NCBI GenBank assembly: GCA_002319915.1 | Contig: DCFQ01000102.1 | Span: 1,438-33,081 of the forward strand | Direction: 5' to 3' | Length of the DNA: 31,644 nucleotides | From: Bacteroidales bacterium UBA1800 | GTDB lineage: Bacteria > Bacteroidota > Bacteroidia > Bacteroidales > VadinHA17 | Shown: piece after piece, positions 22,888-31,621 of the stretch | How positions within the stretch are numbered: position 1 is the stretch's first letter | Layout of the letters: each line of letters starts with the position of its first letter | Position numbers and translations under genes: made by a program | Notes under the pieces: generated by a model | Databases searched by the model: none | What the model saw: the letters and a program-made list of their open reading frames with translations, nothing else | Told to the model about the DNA's origin: nothing

Positions 22888-25616
22888 AGGCAGGTATCTC
22901 AGCGCTGATCCTCTTTGCTGGACTGTCATTTTCTGTGGCAGCCCAGGATAAGAAACTGCCGTCGGCACTGACCGCAGGCATGACTTTCCGGGAATTTGCA
23001 TCCGCAGCGCAAAACCTCCTCAGGGTCCGGATTTACTACAGGGAAGAGTGGGTAAAGGATATAAGAACCGGCAACTATTCAGAGGATTTTACCCTCTCCC
23101 GGATCCTTGACTCACTGTTCAGTGGAAAGCGGCTCTTTTATTTCACCGACAGGTCCGGGAATATTGTTGTTACAAAGGATTTCATGGTTAAAAGGATCGG
23201 TGAAGTCTCAGTTGCCGATACAGGTGTGACAGCCCCTTCTTTTGCGGAGGAGCCTGCGCAGGATCACCAGGTGAAGGGAAACCAGTTCATCCTGATCGGG
23301 AATCCTGCCGAAAGGAATAAGCCAGGGAAGGGGAATATCTCCGGGTACATAACTAACAGTGCAACCCATGAACCTGTTGCAGGGGCATCAGTGGTTGAAA
23401 AGCTGCTTTCAGCCGGAACGATCTCCAATGAATTCGGGTTTTACTCACTCCCCCTGCCGAAAGGTATCCATATAATCAATTTCTCATTCATGGGGATGAA
23501 GGAGAAGAGTGCCAATATCGACCTTGCAGGGACAGGAGAGCTGAATATGGAAATGACCGGCGTACTCATTCCCCTTAAGGAGACAGTTGTATCGGCACAG
23601 AAGAATGTGGTTCTGCAGCGGTTTGAAGCCGGGGTAGAGAAGATAGACCTGACCAGCTTCAGGCTCACGCCCACGGCAATGGGTGAGGCTGATATCATTA
23701 AGGGCGTGCTCCTTGTGCCGGGGGTCAAGTCGGTTGGGGAGGGCTCGGCCGGGTTTAACGTCAGGGGAGGTTCCGCCGATCAGAACCTTGTGCTGCTGTA
23801 CGATGCCCCCATATACAATACATCTCATTTCTTCGGGTTCTTCTCAGCCGTGAATCCCGATGTAATAAGCGACGCCACCCTTTACAAGGGAGGTATCCCG
23901 GGACGTTTCGGGGGAAGGATATCCTCAGTCCTCGATATCAAAGCCAAAGAAGGGAATATGGATAAGTTCAGGGGGAATGCAGGTATAAGCCCGATCACTG
24001 CCCATGCCATGGTCGAAGGCCCGATAAAAAAGGACACGCTTAGCTATTTGCTGGCTGCCAGGACAACCTATTCAAACTGGATATTCAACATACTGGATTA
24101 CTCATCGTTCCAGAGGATCAGGGCATCATTCTACGACATCAATGCCGGGCTGACCTGGAATGCAGGCAAAAAAGACAAGTTGGAATTTTCATCGTACATG
24201 AGCCATGATGCTTTCCGGCTCGGAGCCGACTCAGTTTACCGGTATACCAACAACATACAATCACTAAGGTGGCGCCATTTCTTCAGCAGCAGGTTCTTCT
24301 CGACACTCTCGGCCAATAACAGCTATTATAAATATTCCATATCGAACGAGTCAAAAACTCCCGGATCATTCGTTCTTTCCCATCAGGTCAACAGCACGGG
24401 ACTCAGATCAGATTTCAACTGGTTCCAGGGCAGGAACGAAGTCAATTTCGGGGCCGATCTCACTTATTACAGCATTCATCCGGGAAGCTACCTGCCTACC
24501 AATGAATCATCGCTTGTAACCCCGCACGTCATGCCACGGGAAAGGGCGCTTGAAAGCGCTGTATACGCGGAGGACAAGTTTACCGTGACAAGCTTCTTCG
24601 CAGTCAACCTCGGAGTCAGGATCTCTTCGTTCCTGACCTTCGGACCCGGTGAAGCGATGGTTTATAAACCGGGATTTTCAAAAAGCAGGTCTACCATCAC
24701 CGACACCCTGACATTTGCAAATGGACAGATATCAAGCCATTACGGAGGGCCGGAAATCAGGCTGTCGATGAATTTAAGGACATCGCCGGTCACTTCCGTC
24801 AAGCTGAACTACAACCGGACCAGACAGTATATTCACCTGCTTTCAAATTCAACTTCCATTTCTCCTACCGACACCTGGAAACTAAGCGACTATAATATCA
24901 AACCCCAGACCGGCGACCAGGTTGCGGCCGGTTTCTACCGGATGTGGTTCGGCAACAAGGTCGAATCATCGGTCGAAGTCTATTACAAGACCATTAACAA
25001 CATGGCCGATTTCAAGGGCGGCGCCAATATGGTCATGAATGAGAATATAATAGAGGAGATGGTAAATGTTAAGGGGAAGGCCTACGGGCTCGAACTGGCG
25101 CTCAGGAAGCAGGAAGGGAAGCTGCGGTTCACTCTCGGATACAGTTATTCAAGGACTTTCATCAGGAGCATCAGCTCGCTGAAAGAGGAGATCATAAATG
25201 ACGGGAAGTGGTTCCCCGCTAACTTTGACAAGCCAAACGATCTTTCTTTGACAGTCAATTACCTCTTCTCCCGCCGGCTGAGCTTTTCCGCCGATTATAC
25301 CTACAATACAGGCCGGCCTATCACCTATCCGGTCGCCACTTACCATATGTACGATTATATCCTGATCCACTACTCCGACAGGAATAAATACAGGATCCCC
25401 GACTACTCGAGACTCGACCTATCGTTCCGCGTGGGAGGAAGCCTCAGGGTGCACAAGATCGCCAATCCCTCGTGGACCTTTTCAGTATATAACCTGCTTG
25501 GACGGCGAAATGTCTATTCCGTTTACTTCAGGAAGAACGGGGATGAAATAAAGGGCTATAAGCTTTCGGTCTTTGGCCAGGCAATACCGTCGGTCACATT
25601 CGGTTTTGACTTTTAG
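22884..25616 (+). CDS. TonB-dependent outer-membrane receptor
   Basis: Outer-membrane gated channel of 910 residues. Signal peptide to about Ala20 (FAGLSFSVAAQ); an STN-like short N-terminal domain (about 30-100); a carboxypeptidase-D-like regulatory domain (about 150-235, ISGYITNSATHEPVAGASV); the plug (about 262-355, GVKSVGEGSAGFNVRGGSADQN... PGRFGGRISSVLDI); then a 22-strand-type barrel to the C-terminus. The STN domain is usual for receptors that signal through FecR/anti-sigma proteins, but neither is in the window. Directly followed by a DUF4249 lipoprotein, a pairing common in Bacteroidota. Ligand not readable. Confidence 0.93.
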   Translation: MKAGISALILFAGLSFSVAAQDKKLPSALTAGMTFREFASAAQNLLRVRIYYREEWVKDIRTGNYSEDFTLSRILDSLFSGKRLFYFTDRSGNIVVTKDFMVKRIGEVSVADTGVTAPSFAEEPAQDHQVKGNQFILIGNPAERNKPGKGNISGYITNSATHEPVAGASVVEKLLSAGTISNEFGFYSLPLPKGIHIINFSFMGMKEKSANIDLAGTGELNMEMTGVLIPLKETVVSAQKNVVLQRFEAGVEKIDLTSFRLTPTAMGEADIIKGVLLVPGVKSVGEGSAGFNVRGGSADQNLVLLYDAPIYNTSHFFGFFSAVNPDVISDATLYKGGIPGRFGGRISSVLDIKAKEGNMDKFRGNAGISPITAHAMVEGPIKKDTLSYLLAARTTYSNWIFNILDYSSFQRIRASFYDINAGLTWNAGKKDKLEFSSYMSHDAFRLGADSVYRYTNNIQSLRWRHFFSSRFFSTLSANNSYYKYSISNESKTPGSFVLSHQVNSTGLRSDFNWFQGRNEVNFGADLTYYSIHPGSYLPTNESSLVTPHVMPRERALESAVYAEDKFTVTSFFAVNLGVRISSFLTFGPGEAMVYKPGFSKSRSTITDTLTFANGQISSHYGGPEIRLSMNLRTSPVTSVKLNYNRTRQYIHLLSNSTSISPTDTWKLSDYNIKPQTGDQVAAGFYRMWFGNKVESSVEVYYKTINNMADFKGGANMVMNENIIEEMVNVKGKAYGLELALRKQEGKLRFTLGYSYSRTFIRSISSLKEEIINDGKWFPANFDKPNDLSLTVNYLFSRRLSFSADYTYNTGRPITYPVATYHMYDYILIHYSDRNKYRIPDYSRLDLSFRVGGSLRVHKIANPSWTFSVYNLLGRRNVYSVYFRKNGDEIKGYKLSVFGQAIPSVTFGFDF

Positions 25617-25617
25617 G

Positions 25618-26832
25618 ATGATGAAGATACTCGGAAAAACCAGGAAAGAAACGCTGATGATGAAGATGAAGGATATGAGGACAGATGAAGAGAGGCCGGG
25701 GGGAAGCATCCGCAGGCTTTGGTTCCCGGTTGCGCTCCTTTCCGTCATCTTCCTCAGCCGCTGCGTGACTGAGTTCGTTCCTGAAATAAGCGAACAGAAG
25801 GAGCTGCTAGTGGTCGAGGCATTGATTACCGACCAGGAGGAGACATATACCGTCAGGCTTTCAAGATCTTTGCCGTTCGGGAAGAAAAGTGATGCCAGGG
25901 CTGTCACAGGATGCCTGGTAACGGTGTCCGATGATTCCGGAAATTCATATATGTTCAGAGAAAAAGAAGCGGGCATCTATATCTCCGATTCTACAAGCTT
26001 CAGGGGCCAGCCGGGAAGGAAATATACTCTCAGGATCAACACATATGACGGCATCAGGAGCTTCAGCTACGAGTCCTCACAGGTGGAAATGAAACCTGTT
26101 CCTGTTATCGATACAGTTTATTACGAAAAGACCACTGTAAAGGAAGGGGTGGATTTTATGCCGGGGATTGATGCATGCAGCATTTACCTCGATACCCACG
26201 ATCCGGCAAACTCGTGCAGGTATTACAGGTGGGATTTCACAGAGGTTTGGGTGCTCAGGCTGCTTTTCCCGGTTCCCAACATAAAATGCTGGATCTACGA
26301 CAGGTCAGCCGGGATAAATATTAAAAGCACCGCTGCTTTCGATGAGGACAGGGTATCAAGGCAGCCTGTGACATACATCACAAATATCACTGACAGGCTG
26401 AAATCGAAATACAGTATCCAGGTAAACCAGTATTCGCTGAACGAGGATGAATATGTATACTGGAGGAAGCTCCAGAATCTCGGGGATGAGGTCGGAGGTC
26501 TCTATGATGTGATCCCAGCTTCTGTTCCGAGCAACCTGTCGTGCATCGAGGATCCTTCAGAGAAGGTGCTGGGCTATTTCAGTGTCTCCGCGAAAACGTC
26601 AAAAAGGCTCTTCATAAAAGATGAATTTGAAGGGATAATCGACCGGTACAATGACTGTATCTCCGACACTGTGTACGGCAACGGGGATATCCCTGGCCTG
26701 GGGACTTCTGTCTGGATCCTGATCGATCATCCGTTCCCGAGCCATGTGCGTATTCTGACAGACAAGAAAGGGTGCTACGACTGCACTGTCAGGGGAACAA
26801 CGGTAAGGCCTCCGTTCTGGATAGGTGAATAA
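25618..26832 (+). CDS. DUF4249 lipoprotein
   Basis: Exported protein of about 404 residues with the DUF4249 pattern: a Cys followed by VTEFVPEISEQKELLVVEALITDQEETYTVRLSRS, then beta-rich repeats. The ATG at 25618 is one base after the receptor stop; ATGs at 25621 and further in are alternatives, giving shorter signals. The lipobox is FLSRC (Cys49), with Arg at the -1 position where Gly, Ala or Ser is usual. Several Cys (about residues 182, 197, 222 and the pair near the end) may form disulfides. Role: probable surface partner of the receptor; exact function unknown in the family. Confidence 0.82.
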   Translation: MMKILGKTRKETLMMKMKDMRTDEERPGGSIRRLWFPVALLSVIFLSRCVTEFVPEISEQKELLVVEALITDQEETYTVRLSRSLPFGKKSDARAVTGCLVTVSDDSGNSYMFREKEAGIYISDSTSFRGQPGRKYTLRINTYDGIRSFSYESSQVEMKPVPVIDTVYYEKTTVKEGVDFMPGIDACSIYLDTHDPANSCRYYRWDFTEVWVLRLLFPVPNIKCWIYDRSAGINIKSTAAFDEDRVSRQPVTYITNITDRLKSKYSIQVNQYSLNEDEYVYWRKLQNLGDEVGGLYDVIPASVPSNLSCIEDPSEKVLGYFSVSAKTSKRLFIKDEFEGIIDRYNDCISDTVYGNGDIPGLGTSVWILIDHPFPSHVRILTDKKGCYDCTVRGTTVRPPFWIGE

Positions 26833-26851
26833 TTGAAACGCAGATCAGGTG

Positions 26852-29020
26852 ATGCATTTAAGAAAACATATAATCCGGGTCCTTCCCCTCCTCCTTATGA
26901 TGGTCGCAGGAACACCGCTTGCCGCCCAGCCGGAATCAGGTGTCCTGAAGAACATCAGGGACAAGTTTCAAAAATGGATCAGTCTTGAGCAATGGGAGGA
27001 GGTCTACATCCATTCCGACAGGATGGAATATATAGCCGGCGAAAACATGTGGTTCAACGCATATGTAATCGACAGGCGCACAATGAAGCCGTCAGCCCGG
27101 AGCAGGATAGTGTATTTCGAATTGCTGAATGCCGGGAACAGGCCGGTTATTCAAAGCAGGATATTTACCGGCAATGGACACGGGCCGGGATTTGCCAGTC
27201 TGCCCGATACCCTGAGCACAGGAATTTACACAATCAGGGCCTATACCAACCACATGAAGAACTTCCTTCCTGTGAATTGCTTTATCGGTGAGATCCGTGT
27301 ATACAATACCATGAGCCCGGGATCATTGAAATCAAAGATGATCCACCGGGCAGATTCCGGAAAAGGAATTGGCAATGACCAAAGGGATAACCGGGCGGCA
27401 GGAGATCTTTCACTGAAAGTCAGTGATCGAGATAAGGAAAACCTGGAGATCACCGTGATGACCGGCGGAAATTCCATGGACAATGCTGGTGATCTCTGCT
27501 ACATCTTTATTCAGACTCACGGGATAACGGATTACTCGGGCGAAGTAAGGATCACAGGCCAGGCGACTGTGACTGCGGTGCCAAAATCGATCCTGACGCC
27601 GGGCATAAACCAGATCACTCTTTTCGATTCAGCCGGTAGATATATGGGTGAGGCTTACTCTTACACCCCTGACAGGGAAGGCGCAGCTACGGCAGTGATA
27701 TCTCCCTTACAGGCAGGGACCCGGAGCCGGATCACGGTCGAGGTCATTGCCCGGCGGGAACAAGGCGGCAATCAGGATCTTTCAAATCTCAGCATCTCGG
27801 CCGTCCCTGCATCACTGGAGGAACCGGCAAGCCTCGATGACTATCTTCTTTTCGGGTCGGAATTCGGGGACCAGCATGAACTGATCGCCGGTTTTAGAAA
27901 AGCGGGAACCTCACCGACCATGATCGATTCGTTGCTTCATGGGCTGAGGAGTCACTGGATCAACTGGCGAAACATCCTCACCGACAGCCTGCCGCAGATC
28001 AGGTACGAGTCTGAGGCGGAGGATCATTTCCTGACAGGTTCCCTGATCGACATGAAACAGAATCAAAGGCTTGCCGGCAAACTCGTATTGATGTGCATCC
28101 CCGGCAAGGAGCCGGATTTCAGGTATGCTATGACCGATGCCCGCGGAAACTTCAGCTTCAGGCTGCATATTGATGAAGAAATTAAGGACATGATACTTAT
28201 GCCTGACCAGGAGGGGGACAACCTGAAGATCATTTTGGGTTCATCGTTTGCCGGCAGCTTTCCGCAATCAGTCCTGAAACCCGGGCCAAATTCCGATAAC
28301 ATCCCGGCATGCCTCGAGGATCTCAGCACTAACCTCCAGGTGCGCAGAATCTACGGGATCGTTGACACATGCGGATATATGCAGGCATTGTCAAAGCCGC
28401 TCAGGAAGGTCAGGTTCTACGGGAAGCCTGATATCGAGCTGGTGATGTCGGATTACGTGACACTCCCGAAAATGGAGGAGGTCTTTTTCGAGATCCTCCC
28501 GCATGTGTCGCTGAAAAAGAAGGACAAGGGCTATAAAGTTTCCGTAACTGACCGGATTGACAACACACGGCTCGAATTCTCCCCGTACCTTTTCATCGAT
28601 GGGGTTCGCATCATGGATGCATCAATTATTGCCGGCACCGATCCTGAAACCGTGGATAAAATAGATGTGGTCAACGGCCTGTATCAGATTGGGAGCTATA
28701 CTTTTACCGGGATCGTGAACTTGACCACAAAAAATGCTGATTTCAGTGATATCCCGCTGGCAGATTATATGACGCGGATCTCATACAGGGTGACTGATCC
28801 GGTCCCTGCATTCAGGGAACCGGATTACCAGGCTCAGGGCAGTCAGGGAGGGACAATACCTGATTTCAGGAACACGCTTTACTGGTCACCTAACCTTAAG
28901 ACAGGAAGCGGCGTAACAATTTGGACATCTGATATTCCGGGGGATTACAGGGTATCTGTCCAGGGCTTCGATCAGCATGGAAACATCGTTTCTGCCTCCG
29001 GCATCCTTACCGTGAAATAA
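26852..29020 (+). CDS. MG2-domain / TonB plug-like secreted protein
   Basis: Secreted protein of 722 residues. ATG 26852 is preferred over the GTG just before it. Signal peptide to about Gln26 (LLLMMVAGTPLAAQ). Residues about 50-150 match the alpha-2-macroglobulin MG2-type domain of Bacteroidota (EEVYIHSDRMEYIAGENMWFNAYVID). A middle beta domain and a carboxypeptidase-D-like segment (about 390-450, KLVLMCIPGKEPDFRYAMTDARGNFSF) follow, then a plug-like block (about 575-630, YLFIDGVRIMDASIIAG). This is the usual third partner of receptor and DUF4249 genes. It starts 19 bases after the DUF4249 stop and ends the operon. Biochemical role unknown. Confidence 0.8.
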   Translation: MHLRKHIIRVLPLLLMMVAGTPLAAQPESGVLKNIRDKFQKWISLEQWEEVYIHSDRMEYIAGENMWFNAYVIDRRTMKPSARSRIVYFELLNAGNRPVIQSRIFTGNGHGPGFASLPDTLSTGIYTIRAYTNHMKNFLPVNCFIGEIRVYNTMSPGSLKSKMIHRADSGKGIGNDQRDNRAAGDLSLKVSDRDKENLEITVMTGGNSMDNAGDLCYIFIQTHGITDYSGEVRITGQATVTAVPKSILTPGINQITLFDSAGRYMGEAYSYTPDREGAATAVISPLQAGTRSRITVEVIARREQGGNQDLSNLSISAVPASLEEPASLDDYLLFGSEFGDQHELIAGFRKAGTSPTMIDSLLHGLRSHWINWRNILTDSLPQIRYESEAEDHFLTGSLIDMKQNQRLAGKLVLMCIPGKEPDFRYAMTDARGNFSFRLHIDEEIKDMILMPDQEGDNLKIILGSSFAGSFPQSVLKPGPNSDNIPACLEDLSTNLQVRRIYGIVDTCGYMQALSKPLRKVRFYGKPDIELVMSDYVTLPKMEEVFFEILPHVSLKKKDKGYKVSVTDRIDNTRLEFSPYLFIDGVRIMDASIIAGTDPETVDKIDVVNGLYQIGSYTFTGIVNLTTKNADFSDIPLADYMTRISYRVTDPVPAFREPDYQAQGSQGGTIPDFRNTLYWSPNLKTGSGVTIWTSDIPGDYRVSVQGFDQHGNIVSASGILTVK

Positions 29021-29054
29021 GGGATTCCCCGTGCGTCCTGGCTGCCGCGAATCT

Positions 29055-29765
29055 TCATGCAAGGTTATTCTTAATCCTGCTGTAAAAATTGTCCCTGTAA
29101 GTGACGGAAAGGGGTATCCTTTCACCTGCTATCCTGATCACTCCCCTTTCAATGGCGCTTATCTTATCAAGGGAAACAATATATGATTTATGGACCCTGC
29201 AGAATTTCTCATCCGGAAGGCAGGACTCGAGTTTTGAGAAGCTCTGAAGCGTCATGATTTTCCTTGTCTTGCAGACAATCCTGAGATAATCCTTCATGCC
29301 TTCGACATACAGGATCTCGGTCAGGTCAATCCTTTCGAGGCGATACTCGGTCCTGACAAAGATAAAGCCGCTCCTCTCCTGTCTGGGATCATGTTTATCC
29401 GTCTTTTCCGTGATCTGATCCATCACTTTGCCAACAGCTTTCATGAACCTTTCGAATGAAAAGGGCTTCAGTAGGTAATCGGTTACATTGAGCTCAAACC
29501 CTTTTACGGCATACTGGTCATATGCGGAAGTGATGATCACCTTTGCCCCGGACGTAATTGCCTCGAGGAACTCTATCCCCGTGAATTGTTCCATCTGAAT
29601 ATCAAGGAATATCAGGTCGGCATGGTTCTCCTTCAGCCATGCGACGGCTTCAATGGCATTATCGAAAGTCCTGACAACATTCAGTCCGGGCACTTTGGCT
29701 GAAAACGCTTCAAGCTTTGATGCAGCCAGAGGTTCATCGTCGATGATAATGCTGTCAATCTGCAT
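29055..29765 (-). CDS. LytTR-type response regulator
   Basis: Two-component regulator of 236 residues. Receiver domain 1-118: acidic pair Asp9-Asp10, phosphoacceptor Asp55 in LIFLDIQM, Thr/Ser at about 79-80 in ITSAYD, Lys100 in YLLKPF. Residues about 135-232 form a LytTR DNA-binding domain (FIFVRTEYRLERIDLTEILYVEGMKDYLRI... FCRVHKSYIVSLDKI). The start overlaps the kinase stop by 11 bases, so they are co-expressed. It converges on the receptor operon with a gap of only 34 bases; whether it controls that operon cannot be read. Confidence 0.93.
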   Translation of the reverse strand: MQIDSIIIDDEPLAASKLEAFSAKVPGLNVVRTFDNAIEAVAWLKENHADLIFLDIQMEQFTGIEFLEAITSGAKVIITSAYDQYAVKGFELNVTDYLLKPFSFERFMKAVGKVMDQITEKTDKHDPRQERSGFIFVRTEYRLERIDLTEILYVEGMKDYLRIVCKTRKIMTLQSFSKLESCLPDEKFCRVHKSYIVSLDKISAIERGVIRIAGERIPLSVTYRDNFYSRIKNNLA

Positions 29766-30789
29766 TTGTATCGATTGTTAGCGAAACACTGAATAAATGG
29801 CCCTTGTCGGTAATCTCCAGGTTGTGCTTGCCAGGATATGAGAGGTCCAGCCTCTTCCGGATATTGCTGATGCCTAAGCCGGAATGTCCCGTTCCGTCGG
29901 CGGAGCTGCGGGGCTCGCAGTAGTTTGTTATTTCAAAGCGGATGATCCCTCCGTTTGAAAACAGGTGTATATCGATTGCTGGTTTTCCGTTCCTGTAGCT
30001 GGCAAATTTAAAAGCGTTTTCGATCAGCGGGATAAAAATAGCCGGTGAAACCATGAGGTCGAGGTTCCCTTCTGCACTGAACCTGATATCATCGGGTGAT
30101 TTTATCCTTATCCGGTTGAGCTCGATCAGGTTCCGGATGTATTCCGTTTCCCGGTGAAGAGGCACAGTGTCAGCCCTTGTTTCATACGTAAGGTAGCGCA
30201 TGATATCGGAAAGCCTTATCAGGGCTGATGACGCCTCATCAGGGTTCTTCCGGATAAGCGAATCAATGTTGTTAAGGGTGTTGAAAAGAAAATGGGGATT
30301 CAGCTTGCTCTTTAAAAGGTCGAGCTCCATTCCGAGCCTCTGGCTGTCCGATTCTGCCTTCTGGTTCATTGTCTCGAACCAGTTTATGATCACCCTGAAG
30401 AACGATCCGAAAAGAGCTGCAGTGACTACAGGGTAAAAGCCGCTCAGGTGGGTGCGGACCGAATAACCGCTGAAAAAGTGGGTGAAAGTGCCATCGAACA
30501 AGGCCCTGGAAAGATAGAGAAGAAGATATCCGAAAAACGGCAGCACCAGCACGCTCAGGAAGGAAACCGCAAAAAATGCTGCGAGCTGTTTGCGGTTCAG
30601 GAACAAAGGGGTAATGAAAAGGTAGAACAGGTAAAAGACCACCATCAGGTAGAGGAACCCGATAGCATACGAAACGATCTGCCTGGCGGGCATGCCCTCG
30701 ACAATTCCTGAAAAGGGCAGATTTGCGCAAATGGCAAAAAGCCAGATAAAGGTATGGATCAGGATCAGTTTCTTCTTGGTCAGCCTCAT
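29755..30789 (-). CDS. LytS-type membrane histidine kinase
   Basis: Sensor kinase of 344 residues from ATG 30789 (MRLTKKKL); an upstream TTG would add five residues. Four transmembrane segments (about 6-28, 40-63, 69-94, 118-138) make up most of the sensor part, so it senses at or in the membrane. The phosphoacceptor His is in the KLNPHFLFNTLNN motif (His166 from this start). The ATP-binding part shows IPLIENAFKFA (N box) and GLGISNIRKRL (G box). It pairs with the LytTR regulator behind it. Signal unknown. Confidence 0.92.
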   Translation of the reverse strand: MRLTKKKLILIHTFIWLFAICANLPFSGIVEGMPARQIVSYAIGFLYLMVVFYLFYLFITPLFLNRKQLAAFFAVSFLSVLVLPFFGYLLLYLSRALFDGTFTHFFSGYSVRTHLSGFYPVVTAALFGSFFRVIINWFETMNQKAESDSQRLGMELDLLKSKLNPHFLFNTLNNIDSLIRKNPDEASSALIRLSDIMRYLTYETRADTVPLHRETEYIRNLIELNRIRIKSPDDIRFSAEGNLDLMVSPAIFIPLIENAFKFASYRNGKPAIDIHLFSNGGIIRFEITNYCEPRSSADGTGHSGLGISNIRKRLDLSYPGKHNLEITDKGHLFSVSLTIDTNAD

Positions 30790-30848
30790 TTCACCGGAAT
30801 TCAACGGACAAACTTATCAAATATTTCAGCATCAGATTTTCTGAAGTT

Positions 30849-30879
30849 CAAATATATACCGGGAACCGGTAACCCCCAA
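30849..30879 (-). promoter_or_regulatory. Promoter of the kinase-regulator pair
   Basis: Reading leftward: TTG (30879-30877), 20 bases, TATATTTG (30856-30849), a perfect Bacteroidota promoter, 59 bases before the kinase ATG. The rest of the gap 30790-31071 holds no gene. Confidence 0.7.
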
Positions 30880-31071
30880 ACCGGATATACATCACAGGCA
30901 AATATCCCTGCGAATAGTGAAATTCTATCTGCAAGATCAATTGCTTGCCCGCTCAAACAGATCAAAGCGAAACCGTGGGATCATACAGCCTTGTCTGCGA
31001 TAGCTATGACAAACCGCATTGACTTCCGGCAGGAGAATAGCTGAAATTTTTATCGAAAAGCCGTTAAACAG

Positions 31072-31458
31072 TTAAATTCCGAGGGCTCTTTTCAGGTCGG
31101 TAATCTGGGTATCCCAAAGGTAGATTGCATCATCCCTTTCATCGGCCTCAGCAAAATCGGAGATCAGCAGGGCCAGGTCGCCTGTAATGTCGTGCACGAT
31201 AATCCTGAATTCGAAGAAGTTGGTTTCGGCGTCATCATTGTCGGCCCATTCAAATCTGACAAGCTTATATTCCTTCAAAGCAGTCAACCTTGCTTTGAAT
31301 TCCATCTTGTTCCAATGAAAAACAAATGAATTACCCTGGAGTGTGACATCATCAGCGAACCATTCACCAAGGCCTTCTGGGGTACTTAACCGGGAAAAGA
31401 GCACTTTGGGCGAGCATTTAAGTTCATATTCGAGTTCGTACTTAGCTCGCATGACCAT
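31072..31458 (-). CDS. START-like domain protein
   Basis: Cytoplasmic protein of 128 residues of the SRPBCC/START-like fold found widely in Bacteroidota. Features: YELEYELKCSPKVLFSRLSTPEGLGEWFADDV at the start (helix-grip fold opening with LxEWFA), a central FHWNKMEFKARLTALKEYKLVRFEW strand pair, and a long acidic C-terminal helix (DERDDAIYLWDTQITDLKRAL). It resembles AHSA1-like small-molecule or protein-binding modules. ATG 31458 used; ATG 31452 is equally possible. Stands alone; function unknown. Confidence 0.83.
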   Translation of the reverse strand: MVMRAKYELEYELKCSPKVLFSRLSTPEGLGEWFADDVTLQGNSFVFHWNKMEFKARLTALKEYKLVRFEWADNDDAETNFFEFRIIVHDITGDLALLISDFAEADERDDAIYLWDTQITDLKRALGI

Positions 31459-31515
31459 TAAATTTATTGCTTCTTAAGCGCAATATAGAAAAAATTATTA
31501 AAAGAAAAAATCATA

Positions 31516-31546
31516 TTGGAAATCAGGCATTATCTGTTTATATTTG
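31516..31546 (+). promoter_or_regulatory. tRNA promoter
   Basis: TTG (31516-31518), 20 bases, TATATTTG (31539-31546), a perfect match to the Bacteroidota promoter, placed to start transcription near 31552, about 70 bases before the tRNA. Confidence 0.72.
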
Positions 31547-31550
31547 CCCC

Positions 31551-31611
31551 GCAAAAAAAGTGAAGCACAGCCGCACTTTTTGCATCAAAGGCACTCTTGA
31601 AAGCAAGAGTG
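31551..31611 (+). other. tRNA leader with two hairpins
   Basis: First inverted repeat: GCAAAAAAAGTG (31551-31562) with CACTTTTTGC (31574-31583). Second: CACTCTTG (31592-31599), loop AAAG, CAAGAGTG (31604-31611), an 8-base-pair perfect stem. Both lie between the promoter and the tRNA. Confidence 0.6.
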
Positions 31612-31621
31612 ACCGGTGAAT

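Noticed and set aside
25482..25976. 164-residue antisense frame across the receptor/DUF4249 junction
   Set aside because: Overlaps two real genes on the other strand and has no family features.
29021..29054. Two-way terminator between the MG2 gene and the response regulator
   Set aside because: Only a 5-base GATTC/GAATC pairing and no T-run on either strand.
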